Of a stretch of 64,000 nt of DNA, positions 1 to 9,949 are shown piece by piece. The stretch lies in contig JABBOT010000004.1 in NCBI GenBank assembly GCA_016165875.1, positions 9,090,889 through 9,154,888 on the forward strand. Direction: 5' to 3'. The stretch is from Acanthopleura granulata. Taxonomy: Eukaryota > Mollusca > Polyplacophora > Chitonida > Chitonidae. Made by a program: the position numbers and the translations under genes. Within the stretch, counting starts at the first letter, position 1, and each line of letters opens with the position of its first letter. The notes below the pieces were generated by a model. That model saw nothing but the letters and a program-made list of their open reading frames with translations. It ran no database searches and had not been told where the DNA came from.

Positions 1-752
1 TTGGTCATTTTTTTTCCTTCACATTCTAATTCTCCATTCTCCTATCTTACCTCTCTTGGAAAGATGAAAATCAAATTCGAATTTTAAATACCATAAATTT
101 GACCAAAGAATAACATGTTGTGTTCCAAAGCAGTTGTGTTTTCTTAGTTCCCTTTATTAGGGGGATTAGCTCACTGAAGAGGGTTACCAGCTGTGAACAG
201 ACATACCTCTGTTATGTGTTTATTTCCTCCTGTCATAAACTTGATGTTTATGGTTGCTTGTACAGACCTATTTAACAACAGCCTTAGTCACCTCATTGGG
301 GTGCCATTGGGAGAGGGGTTTATACACACATTCCAGCAGCTGTTGCTCAGTAAGGTCAACACTAAATTAGGCTTTCATGGAGCATGATGTGTTTTAAAAT
401 TTAAAATAAGTAGGTTGATATGTTAACATTTTAACTGGAGGCAGGACAATTCTTGATTAAAATTTATTGGCAAATGATTTAATGACGAATTTTGTCACAC
501 ACGATGTTCCTCCAGATGTTTTGGTCTTCTCCCTTTCTACTTCTGAGATGGTTGTGTGGCGAAATAGTTTTATTTCTCACACATTTTTGAACCTAGTGCT
601 GTGCAACTTGGCACACATGTAACTAAATATTTGGGCTAGAAAATGGTCCCACCAATTTTTGATATCTTTTCTAGTCTTAAAGATATTAGTAAACAACGTC
701 GAAGATTCAAAACTTTTTAAAATTTTTGAAAGTTTTATCTTTAATTAATCAC
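1..752. other. Intergenic or upstream intron, no gene seen
   Basis: AT-rich DNA with only short chance open frames. It lies upstream of the Nudix exons, so it may be intron of that gene, whose first coding exon is not visible here. No recognised repeat apart from the SINE target-site duplicate at its right edge. Confidence 0.5.
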
Positions 753-753
753 T

Positions 754-1019
754 GGAGGCCTCTGTGGCTCAGTCAGATAGCGCGCTAGCAAAGTGCAATA
801 ACCCAAAGCCTCCCACCAATGCGGTCGCTGTGAGTTCAAGTCCAACTCGTGCTGGCTTCCTCTCCGGCCGTATGTTGGAAGGTTTGCCAGCAACGTGCAG
901 ATGGTCATGGGTCTCCCCTGGGCTCTACCCGGTTTCCTGCAGCCAGCATTATGGTGAGAGGAATTTCGTATAAGTGAAATATTCTGAGTACGGTGTAAAA
1001 CACCAATCAAATAAATAAA
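754..1019 (+). mobile_element. tRNA-derived SINE, full length
   Basis: The head has an A-box-like TGGCTCAGTCAG and a B-box-like GAGTTCAAGTCC, followed by a body shared with other copies in this window (a 'CTCTCCGGCCGTATGT' block, a 'CAGCATTATGGTG' block) and a tail reading CACCAATCAAATAAATAAAT. A 13-bp target-site duplication with one mismatch flanks it: TTAATTAATCACT at 741-753 and TTAATTGATCACT at 1020-1032. The B-box resembles a real tRNA, but no cloverleaf is evident and the conserved body marks it as a retroposon. Other copies or fragments lie near 2.1, 5.4, 16.3, 21.5, 36.2, 47.3, 49.1, 51.5, 52.3 and 58.4 kb. Confidence 0.88.
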
Positions 1020-1656
1020 TTAATTGATCACTCAGAACAATCAAAGGTGAACATTGAAAATGTGTGGAAAAGTTTTTAGTTTACATAGTATATTAGCCAC
1101 TTGGGCCAAAAAAAAATTGAAAAATTTTGAAAATTGGCAAAAAGATAGCGATTTGAAAATCAACTCTTATTTTTGTCACACTTTCTCTCAGTTTTGATTA
1201 ATATTAAAGTTAGGTGAATTTTAAGAGGTTTTGGAGGATTAGCAGACGTTAAGCTTTCAGAATATATATAGATACGGCCATATTTGAATAATATTTTGGG
1301 CTACAGATATCAAAATGTGAAATTTTGCTTACGGAGGGGATCTAGTATCCTCAATAGAGGTAGACTTCCAGGTTTTAAATAATGGTTGCTGTGCCAAATT
1401 CTTGAGTGCAGCATTAAACAACAGTCAGTTAAATATTATTAATTAAAATACTGAATAGTCATTTTAGTCATTACCACTGAAGTCTGATCTTTTAGCTAAG
1501 ATCTTTTACAATGACTTCAATTATTAAAACTCTGATCTGTAATATAAAGCTATTCATACTGCCCTTTATGATGCATTTACTCATTTAATTTTTGCTAAAT
1601 GCCATATGCACTGATAAAGTTTTCAATAATAAGCCTATTCGGCATAGCAGCCCTGT

Positions 1657-1806
1657 CAAGAGATCACACTGGTTTGGTCGAGACAGGGTGGGAGCTCTTA
1701 TGAACTAACGCTAAAAGACGGGCGGAAAAATAACAACATAGTTGACCTCATAGTTAACTGTGAGAGCCCCCACTCTGCCGCGTCCAAACCAGTGTGATCT
1801 CTCGAC
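1657..1806. mobile_element. Foldback/MITE-like element with terminal inverted repeats
   Basis: A perfect 19-bp inverted repeat pairs 1659-1677 (AGAGATCACACTGGTTTGG) with 1784-1802. Weaker pairing continues inward, with GGGTGGGAGCTCT opposite GAGAGCCCCCACTC. There is no coding capacity. Size and structure fit a small non-autonomous DNA transposon, or the folded part of a larger repeat continuing to about 2126. The family is not identified. Confidence 0.6.
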
Positions 1807-2126
1807 GTGGCTGCAGTGCCGACTCAGCTTATACAATGTCAGTCATTTTTATGGGAGGTGGTATCTGGGAGGCCCACTGTAAACCACCCACCTTTTGGCA
1901 AGTTGCTGACAAACTGTCTCACATATGATGTCAGACCATGTACATGCACACCATATACATTTGGTGGAAGAGGAGTGGTCTTCAACAAATAGCAGCCATA
2001 CAAGCCAAAGATTAGTGGTTTACCCTGGGCAATACGGTTCCCTCCAGCAGAAGTGGACCACCAATGAATAAGTGATAAAGTCTCCAGTGTGCCGTTAAAC
2101 AATCAAATCAGTAAACAAATAAATTC
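1807..2126 (+). repeat. Probable interspersed repeat with SINE-like 3' tail
   Basis: The segment ends in AGTGATAAAGTCTCCAGTG, then GTGCCGTTAAACAATCAAAT and CAAATAAATT, which resembles the tail of the SINEs here ('gtgaaatattcttgag...cgtaaaacaccaatcaaataaat'). The open frames on both strands are not supported as coding. It directly follows the inverted-repeat element, so the two may be one composite insertion. Confidence 0.45.
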
Positions 2127-2224
2127 ACCTAGGGCCATATTATCTGGTTCAGAATTAGGGTATGTTATGTAGTGGCAAACCATAATCTTCTATGTACAAC
2201 CACTTTGTGTTCATTTTCTCACAG

Positions 2225-2491
2225 ATGCAGATGCGCTTTGATGGCCTGATTGGATTTCCTGGTGGATTAGTTGACGAAGGGGAGAATCCAGTTGAAGCAG
2301 TGAACAGGGAGCTTGAGGAGGAAATTGGTCTTGATTTGTCTAAAGCCTGTATTTGTGAAGAAGACTGTTCCATATCTTATGTCAACAAAAGGAAACAGCT
2401 TGTTCTTCATTTCTTTGTTAAAGAAATTTCTTTACCAGAATTCAAAGAAATCGAATATGCTGCTATGCGGAGCCCAGACTATGGAACAGAA
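2225..2491 (+). CDS. NUDT16: NUDT16-like exon with Nudix box
   Basis: The acceptor is TTTTCTCACAG before 2225 and the donor is GAA|GTAAGG after 2491. The exon is 267 nt, 89 codons, phase 0 at both ends. The frame is also open for 33 nt upstream, so the splice site rather than an ATG sets the boundary. The fused-looking upstream residues are intron. Confidence 0.85.
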
Positions 2492-4801
2492 GTAAGGAGA
2501 ATGTATACTAAACTTTGACATTTTAATTTAAGGATCCTGGTTTAATATGGGTTCATACATTCAAACTCATTGGCTTTGGGTATTATTATGTTTTGTCAGT
2601 ACCTGCCACAACAGTTTTCTGACACCTTGCACTTGTCACTATTTAAAGTGAAAGACTTTATGTTCGTATGTTCTGAGTTGTGTTTGCCAAAAAGGTGGGA
2701 CAGTGTTATGTTTATTTCGGTTAAGTTATTTTTCTAGTAACTGCTATGACGCTGGAAGTTGGCATTTAACACCGCTCCGTTGGCTTGTGTGAAAAGCAGC
2801 GATTCTGTCTGGGCTGTGACTTGATTGCTCCATGCACGAAATACTCGTCACCTGAGATTGTAGTGAGCTGCTAGGGTTGTGGTTGAAACTTAAGTATATA
2901 TGTAAATTTATAACATGAAATGATCAAGAACTTACTCCCGCCACAATACAATGGCCTGGAAATACTTTGCTGTGTTGTTCATACATGTACTTGCCAAGTA
3001 CCAGTAACAAGAAATTGGGAAATTGTCATTACATAGTCAGAACAATTTCTCAACTCCCAGACCGGAAGTTGTTGACCAAAGTACAACCAAAAACAAATAG
3101 TTCTACATATGATGCACAGATTTAACCTTTTTGGTGTCCAGTTTTGTTATATGTTCTTTTTAGAAAGTATTATAGTGAAGAGATGTGCAGTAACAATTCA
3201 GTGAAATCAGTTTAACATTTAAAAATGTCATTTTTTTTCTCCTCTCGGTGCAGGAATATTTTGTTGTTTTTGTGAGGCACTCGAGCAACAGTGCCAGACC
3301 TGCCAGTTTGTGAGTGGTAAATGATTCAGAGGATAAATTGTTATTAGTATATACAGATAAGAAACAAGTGGCTTAGCGTCATTTTCATGCTAATCACACG
3401 GTGTTAGGGGTGTGGTTGCGTTTGTTTTGTTTTTATGCTGTTTTCGGGCTTCACGGGCCCCATGCCTACTTGATTTGCGGTGTCCAAGATTACATCTTGG
3501 AAAAGCATTTTATCATCGAAGCATGCTTGTATCTATGTATCTCATTGTTGCCACATTCAATAAATATGGCTTCACTCACTGAATATAGAAGATTAGTAGC
3601 GGTTTTGTCAAATTCCCATACCCGATCTCAGATCGACCAACTGGAGCCAAGACCGGCTCATTCTGGCTAGCACTACCAAGTGGTTACTGTGTGTCAAGGG
3701 ACATAAATCATTTTTCAAGCAAATAGAACAAAGATGGCATGTTCCAGAATGATACAGATTCATACCCATTTGTACCTGCCATAAAAATACAGATCTAAAA
3801 GTAAGTTTAGGTTTATCTTGTTTTAAACGTGCCAATTTTGTATTTCTTGTTTGTCATGTTCATTCCAGTGGACGTGAAACACAGAATCAAAAAGTTATTG
3901 TAGCTTAGGCCAGTAAAGGTGAAATCCCCTGCCTGCAGGCAACAATTCGAATGTTTATCACTAATTAGCGAATATACATATAGTAGTGTCTTCATCATAA
4001 ACAAAATCCAGGCAAGAGAATTATCTACATGCAAGAAGCCTGAGTATTGGTTATAGAATACCTTTCAGTGCCTATAGGCTTTAGCTGTAGTTAAGACATA
4101 TAACATTACAATAGTGTGCTGACCCCATGTTACACTGACAGACAACTCAGAACATTTACGTCCCAGCTAATAAACAGCTGTTAACTCCTAGCTGTCTTAT
4201 CGGTCAATCTCTCATAAGACTAATAGCATGGGCGCCTTCAGATTCCCAGTCGGTAGTAGAATACTGCATAATTCAAGCGAAGATATTTCAGCTATGAATT
4301 CATACAAATTCAAGAGAATTTTATAATCTTTTTAATGCACACTGTGTCTGGGATGAGTTTTAAACAGTCTACAGTTAGGAACCTGTTGTACTACAGTAAC
4401 TTATTTGTAATAGTAGGATTTCACAGTTTTAACTTATCTTCTTTCGTTTAAGATTTTGCCTGATTGGCCAGTACCTGTGTGCAGTGGGGTAAAGATAATA
4501 GAACCTTTAACTCGTATATGTGAACAAACCTGCCTAACAATTATTTAGCTAAAGTCCACCATTGTGACTTGTGTTTTATTCATGTAATCTCATTCTGTTG
4601 CAGGTGTTGGGTCTCATTCGTCCACCTTTGTATACCATGTCTGATGGTATCTTGGGTCTGCCAACATTCTTGACTCAAAACTTTGCTGGAAATGGCAGGG
4701 ATGAATTTATACATGGACTAAAACAGACCAAGGTTGTACCAGAGGAGTACGTCGACAAAGCTCTTAGCATTGCTGTGGATTTCATGAAAATTAATTCTTG
4801 A
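2225..4801 (+). CDS. NUDT16: NUDT16-like Nudix hydrolase, 3' two coding exons (5' partial)
   Basis: Two exons, 2225-2491 and 4604-4801, joined in phase 0, encode the C-terminal 154 residues. The first opens with MQMRFDGLIGFPGG and contains a complete Nudix box (GGLVDEGENPVEAVNRELEE then EIGL), matching Gx5Ex7REUxEExGU. The catalytic glutamates of REL-EE are intact, so the enzyme should bind metal and cleave a nucleoside diphosphate linkage. The family includes the nuclear U8 snoRNA-decapping and (d)IDP-hydrolysing NUDT16. The second exon carries the PLYTMSDG and GLPTFLTQNF region typical of NUDT16 C-termini, then a TGA stop. Vertebrate members have about 50 further N-terminal residues. No matching exon is visible upstream, so it probably lies beyond the left edge or in the first 2.2 kb unrecognised. 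A NUDT16L1/TIRR-type pseudo-enzyme is unlikely because the Nudix box is complete. Confidence 0.87.
2492..4603. other. Intron of the NUDT16-like gene
   Basis: A 2.1-kb intron bounded by GTAAGG and CTGTTGCAG. Several open frames of 70-90 codons occur (for example 3401-3670), but none has a recognisable domain or coherent splice sites. No mobile element recognised. Confidence 0.7.
4604..4801 (+). CDS. NUDT16: NUDT16-like terminal exon
   Basis: The exon starts after TTCTGTTGCAG and continues the frame of the Nudix-box exon: VLGLIRPPLYTMSDG, later LPTFLTQNF, ending KINS and TGA. Length is 198 nt including the stop. Confidence 0.85.
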   Translation: MLGLIRPPLYTMSDGILGLPTFLTQNFAGNGRDEFIHGLKQTKVVPEEYVDKALSIAVDFMKINS

Positions 4802-5364
4802 CCACAGTATATATCACAAACTGATGAGATGTTTAAAAAGTGCAGTGGAAACTCATTATTTGTGCAGCATTGCATTAAAGGGGGAAAGATGTGGTAAACG
4901 CGTCATGGGGTAAATCAGAAAGTATGGTAAAACAGATCGATCATGGTAAGCCAGAAATGATTAGGTGTAGTAGAGACAGTGTACTTTTTCGAATACATTT
5001 GTATTAATCTTGGCATTGACAACATTTAGAATAGGCGAGGAAACTTGTGATACAGACCAACATGTTCATCTTTGGAAACCAAATTTTTTTGTCAGGAAGG
5101 AAGAAATGCATTATAGTTACCATTGAATACATTTCCTTTTTACTTATCATTGTGCTTTAGCCTTTTTTCATCTTTTCTAATCTGCCATCTAATTTCTTAT
5201 AGCATTCCAGAATAACAATTTTAGGTATATGTATAAATAATACCTCACAATAATCTTGAAATGTTGGGTATAGGCTTAACAGAATGGGCGTTTAACCTGT
5301 CCCCTGTATTGGTGATTAAAGTTAGGGCAAAATGCTCAGAGCTCATCATACAGGAGTGTGTGTG
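4802..5364. other. 3' flank/UTR of NUDT16-like gene
   Basis: AT-rich with no coding signal. It presumably includes the 3' UTR. No strong AATAAA with a downstream GT-rich element could be singled out. Confidence 0.4.
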
Positions 5365-5513
5365 ATTTATTTATTGATTGATTATTTATTGATTGGTGAT
5401 TTACGCCATACTCAAGAATATTTCACGTAAAGGACAGCAACCAGGGAGGAAACCAAGCAGAGCCCAGGGGGACTCATAACCATACATAGGTTGCTGGCAA
5501 AACTGTGACCGGA
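5365..5513 (-). mobile_element. SINE fragment, reverse orientation
   Basis: It reads as the reverse complement of the 754-1019 SINE, 3' part: ATTTATTGATTGGTGATTT, then TACGCCATACTCAAGAATAT, a CAGAGCCCAGGGGGACTCAT block and GGTTGCTGGCAAAACTGTG. The tRNA-like head is missing; a palindromic repeat starts where it would continue. Confidence 0.75.
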
Positions 5514-5579
5514 GAAGCCCTCTTAACGTTATGAGCGCATAGCTACCATATTACGTACTCGTAACGTTAAGAGGGCTTC
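5514..5579. repeat. 22-bp palindromic arms (hairpin)
   Basis: GAAGCCCTCTTAACGTTATG (5514-5533) is repeated in inverted form as CGTAACGTTAAGAGGGCTTC (5560-5579), with one mismatch and a loop of about 22 bp. A third partial copy (GTAACGTTATGAGGGCTTC) lies at about 5670-5689. It abuts the truncated SINE. Confidence 0.7.
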
Positions 5580-6259
5580 AGGCAGTTTGGCCCTGCTAAG
5601 CCGTGTTAACGGTAAGATAACTTAACTACCATGGCAACTAGCACTCTAGGTATGAGAGCTGTGTGTTGGTAACGTTATGAGGGCTTCGTGCCAGTGGCCC
5701 CTGGAACACCCTGCACTAGCACGCCAGCGCCCTCAGCCACAGGGTGTGTTTGAATGTTGTAATTCAGTTAGTTTATGAACATGTTGGGCCTGTACAGGTG
5801 AATGAAGTGGGGTATTATGTTAATAGAGAATGGGCTATGTATTTAAGGTATTTTTGTTCTAATAGACATACATAGTGAGAAAATGCTAAACATCTGACAC
5901 ATAACCACGATCTATGCATCAGACTTGATGTAGTGCAAGGGTACATTTGTGTGTAAGCATTTCTGGTATATCCAAGTTCGGTACACATATTTGGAAGGCA
6001 CGGCAGAACTTTGTTCCACTGTAAGATTGTATGATACTAAATTAATTCCAATGTCTTTGTTTACAATTTGCAACTGCATGTATATGTGGTGACTAATAAG
6101 TATACCACAAACGTAAGCTGAAGACATTATGCATTAAGCTTGTGCGTCGCCTGAAGGTTAGCTCTGATCTTGTCATAATGCAAATAAGTCGAGTGAGTTG
6201 TGGACGTTTGACGCGAGCCTTTTATAGGAAACAGGAGGATTCTGCTATTTTTAGAAAAT

Positions 6260-6605
6260 GTCAGACCGTGGCCCAGGGTGAAAGTGTTTTTTGCCAGCAC
6301 AGCGTGAACATCGGCCTGAGTTAGGTATAAGACTAATAAACACACACACACACACACAGGCTTTCTTGTTACCACCATTTATAAAAACTAGAATGCAGAT
6401 CTAAATAAATAGCTTAAAAAAAAGTTAAAGTGCTTTGTTGTTTGTGAAACGTAAGTGGAAACGGTTCAGGCCAGAACAGCGTGATCATCAGCTTTAACTA
6501 AGTATAAGGCTAATAAAAACACACTCAGGCTTTCATCATCATCGCCATCTGTAAAAACTAAAGTACAGATCTTAAGGAATCTAAATAGATAAATAAATAA
6601 ATAAA
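6260..6605. repeat. Diverged direct duplication, about 178-bp spacing, with CA run
   Basis: Two related blocks share CAGCGTGAACATCGGC/CAGCGTGATCATCAGC (6299 and 6477), then TAAGACTAATAAA/TAAGGCTAATAAA, CAGGCTTTC and TAAAAACTA. The first contains a (CA)n run at about 6338-6358. The second ends in a TAAATAAATAAA tract. Origin unknown. Confidence 0.6.
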
Positions 6606-7684
6606 AAATAAATAAAGTCTAAGTGTTGCCTATTTATACATAGAGTATAGCTGTACAAAGGCGGGAAGCTAGCCAGTAAATTTTATTTTTCCACGCTGCT
6701 AGCAATGAACATTCATGAACGAATGAAGGTGTGTGTAAACATAGAGTGACGTGGAGCTAGTTATGCTTACAACAAATGTATACATTTCTCTTGTTGTTAT
6801 GAATGAAAGCCGCCAATGGCTGAAGGCGTGAGCTTACGAGCGTGTGTAAAGATGTCTGTGACCCCATGGAGAATTCGAAATCGATTTGCAAATGTTATTA
6901 CCACTCGGTCATTGCCCCGCAGCACGAGTGATCACCCTACCCGGCGTGAGTCATCCTTCCTCCTTCCTCTGGATGTTCTCGTCTCTGGCTGTCTTTATCA
7001 CTTGCGCTACCACCGGTTGATGGGTGGTGGGATGGGGTATAAAACCAGAAGAAAACGCCGTACCTAAACAGTGTCTGTAGGGGAATTTCGTCCGTCATAA
7101 CTCAACCCCGCTGTCGCTCACACACTCGCCGGGGGAGAGGTCGATCCCGCACCAAGTCAAGAAAAAAAAAAAGATCTCAGTTTACCCTTGCTACCGTCTT
7201 GCATCATACCATCACGTACAGGCTTCATCGCTCAGCTCGCGGGCACTATCCCCGTAACCGGGTTGTAGTAGGTGGGATGGACAGTCAGTACATGGTGCAT
7301 ATCCTGCAAGAGCGATTGTTGAATAAGTTGCTATTTGACAAGTTCCACTGGTCATTTGAAAATAAGGCGCTACTGGACAAATTTCGCTGGCTGTTTACCA
7401 GGCGTACATCACTGACGGTGGACGACATCAGCCCGGTACCTAGTCAGCCTTCTCCCCCTGCAAGTACTATCACCCTACTGTGCGAGCAAGGGTGAAGCCT
7501 ACAATTTCCAGGGGTTGAACCAACCACCCTACACCCTCACCACAACCTTCGTCTAATACTCCTACACCATTTCCCTCTGACGTGAATTCATCCCAACCCC
7601 GCCGCGTGCCTTACCAACTCCACCCTCACAGGCCCCAGGCAACTCCCTTCGACATGACTTTCCCACCAGACCCGTGGATACACG
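6606..7684. other. Left part of the relic element, no identified gene
   Basis: GC content rises from about 6816. A TATAAAA is present at 7038-7044 within GGGGTATAAAACC. Open frames at 6816-7067 and 7199-7495 end in or contain basic, proline-rich residues but match no family I recognise. Given the adjoining capsid-like and polymerase relics, this is probably the upstream region or a further decayed gene of the same insertion. Confidence 0.4.
7038..7044 (+). promoter_or_regulatory. TATA-box-like motif
   Basis: TATAAAA in a GC-rich setting about 650 bp before the first recognisable relic frame. It may be a leftover promoter of the inserted element. Support is positional only. Confidence 0.25.
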
Positions 7685-8452
7685 ATGGGGCCACCGTTTT
7701 ACCTGCCTTGTCAGCGGGCCGACCGGCCCGTTATTGTCCAAATGTGTAATCTAGCACGCCCGGGAGCTGATTCACCCACCCGTAGCCCAGCTCCCGATGC
7801 TGTTCAGTTAGTTGAGCTCGTCTATTTTCCACGGAGCACGTTAACTCATTACACCGCCCAGTTGCCTCATCCGATCCATCTCTCGAGCGAAAGGGAATGG
7901 GGACTGTCTGAAATAAAGAACCCGCGATCATGGTACTTTGTCGGACACAAGGATGTTTGTTTTACGCTGTACAGAAGGCAGCACGCCTACAAGACCACAC
8001 TCCCCGAGGGCTCTTACCCTATGGCCAGCATCTACACTTTTGTTCAGCCCGTGGCAGACCAGATCGACTTTAGGTACGATAAATATCGTCAAAAATATAA
8101 GCTGGAGTTTAAATCACCCCAACACATGAACTTTAGCCCTCGGTTAAAGGAGCTTATGACTGTGTCTATAAGCGATTAGATATTGGACGGTCTGGTGGAT
8201 GTGATTTACTTTGGCGAAGACAACCTGCACGACGCCTCCCCTGAACTTGTTTTCAGACCTCACCAAACCCTGTGTGATAGGCGATGCGTTAGCCTTACTG
8301 GTTCACCTGGTGCCCTTCCTTGGGTTGTATGGGGATGTATTACCAAGTCCAGTGCGAAGGACGGGTTTTCCCCCCATCGAGATCCATATTGGGGACGACA
8401 CTGGTTGCCCTGTTCCATTTGAACCAGCCCACCCATGGACATCTTTGGATAA
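7685..8452 (+). pseudogene. Capsid-associated ORF1 relic of a Polinton/adintovirus-like element
   Basis: A 164-codon frame (ATG 7685, TAG 8177-8179) contains HPIHLSSEREWGLSEIKNPR, SWYF, and an LPEGSY segment. This pattern (a strand-rich 'lx.W.vgLsEI..P.sW' block, then 'LP.G.Y') is familiar from proteins encoded next to F54H12.2-type genes in animal Polinton-like elements. Homology continues past the stop. After a frameshift near 8240 another frame shows VIGDALALLVHLVP and IEIHIGDDTGCPVPFEP. It is therefore broken by at least one nonsense codon and one or two frameshifts, and the end is decayed. The exact role (minor capsid or membrane protein) is uncertain. Confidence 0.62.
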
Positions 8453-8457
8453 CCACC

Positions 8458-8915
8458 ATGGCCTTACTTCACCCGAGTTCCTACAAGTCAGTGAACAGTG
8501 AATTTGATTTGTGTGCTTTACATCCGACCCAAACCCGTGTAAAGGAAGGCATCACGGACTGTGGGTCTGTGGAATTTTTTATCAGCAACGAGGATTCAGA
8601 CATTTAATTGGACTTGTCCAACTGGTATTTGTATGTGAAAGCCAAATCGTGAATGGTCAAAGCGGGGGTTTTCCGGGCGGGACCGCAGAGGCACCCATTA
8701 ATCTGTGGCTACATTTTCTATGGCAGGAAGTAGACGTCGTCTTCAATGACGTGCCTCCACCAACATGTACTCTTACCGTGCGTACATAGAGACCCTACTC
8801 ACCTACGGGGACGATCCCCAAAACTCCCACTTGACCCGAAGTCTGTGGTATGAGGAAATTGCCGGCAGATGGAAACCACACGCGCTCGAAAAGGCGGACT
8901 TGGGAAACGGATGAA
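8458..8915 (+). pseudogene. F54H12.2-like transposon/virus protein relic
   Basis: The frame begins ATG at 8458 with MALLHPSSYKSVNSEFDLCA and HPTQTRVKEG, the recognisable N-terminus of the 'transposon-derived protein F54H12.2' family, which is probably a capsid-type structural protein. It switches frame near 8600 (APINLWLHFLWQEVDV) and again near 8765 (MYSYRAYIETLLTYGDD), then loses similarity at about 8915. Only about 150 positions of a protein usually several times longer remain. It starts 6 bp after the decayed ORF1, the compact spacing expected of a viral or transposon gene block. Confidence 0.7.
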
Positions 8916-9046
8916 CTTCGCCTTGATTTAGACCATGGTGACGTACCTCATCGAGGTCCAGCTTTCAGCCCTTGTGTGACCAATACCAATGAGTGCTGGG
9001 CAGCCTGGACGAGAGGATAGCCACATCCACCCCAGTCGACCCCACG

Positions 9047-9937
9047 TTCAAACGGATATCGTACACACAGAAACTCAAGGGGCGATTTTTACCCTACGTA
9101 CCTGAGCTCCCTGTCTTGGGCTTCAACTCTGGCAAATATGACTTCAGTGTAATGAAGTAACAACTTTACCCATATTTTGTCCAAGATCGAGGAGTTAAAG
9201 TACTTGGTCAAGAGGAATAACGACCACATGAGCGTGGCCACGGGGCAGCTGAAATTTTCAGACGTGTGGAATTACTTGGCACCGAACTATAGTTATGACA
9301 AGTGGGTAAATGTCTTTGAATGTGAGATGACAAAAGTGCGATTTTGTTAACCTACCTGGACTGTTTAGATCATCTGGAGGAAACGGCCCTTCGCAACGAG
9401 AAGCTTTTCATAATGATTTAAAGGACGAGGTGTATTCAGAAGAAGACTATCAGGCCCTGCAGAGTGTGTGTCAATCACACGGGATGACAACACTCCGAGA
9501 CCTCTTGGTGTGGTAGAACAACTTCATTGTCATGCCGTTTATGGAAGCCCTGGCGGAAATATCAACGTTTTACGAGTCGATGCGGGTGGTCGATTTAATG
9601 ATTGTATCAGCACCCGCGGGATCACCCTCGGTACCTGTTGAAAGAGCTCCCCACCTACTTTTCTTTGACAAGCGAGGAAAACCGGGGCCTCAAAAACAAC
9701 ATTGTCGAGGACCCCAATATAATATTTCACCGTTATCAGGAGAAGACAATCACTCGTATTCGGGGTGGAAAGTTGTGCCAGGGCATTGTAGCCTTTGATT
9801 CCAATACATTGTACCTGACCTGCAAGGCGTCCTCCATCCGTGCTCGGCATTACATCTGTTGGCTCCCCGAAGAAGAAAAGAGGCGTCAACCACCAGATTT
9901 CCTTCCAAGGAATCGAGACCAATTGACAATTATGTAG
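9047..9937 (+). pseudogene. Protein-primed family B DNA polymerase relic (exonuclease to motif A)
   Basis: Fragments in shifting frames follow the order of a Polinton/adintovirus-type PolB. ELPVLGFNSGKYDFSVMK contains the exonuclease II NSGKYD motif and is cut by TAA at 9158-9160. Next come QLKFSDVWNYLAPNYSYDK, then HGMTTLRDLLVW interrupted by TAG at 9514-9516, then GITLRYLL, then NIIFHRYQEK and GGKLCQGIVAFDSNTLYL near 9730-9820. The last matches the region leading into polymerase motif A. The downstream catalytic motifs are absent, so the gene is truncated as well as frameshifted and cannot make an enzyme. The 131 bp between this and the F54H12.2-like relic suggests internal deletion. Confidence 0.8.
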
Positions 9938-9949
9938 TGCGGTGCTGCA

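Noticed and set aside
764..850. Possible tRNA gene (A and B box)
   Set aside because: It is the head of a SINE with body, tail and target-site duplication; the same body recurs elsewhere without the head.
3401..3670. 89-codon frame in the Nudix intron
   Set aside because: Not similar to NUDT16, no good splice sites; the flanking exons join in frame without it.
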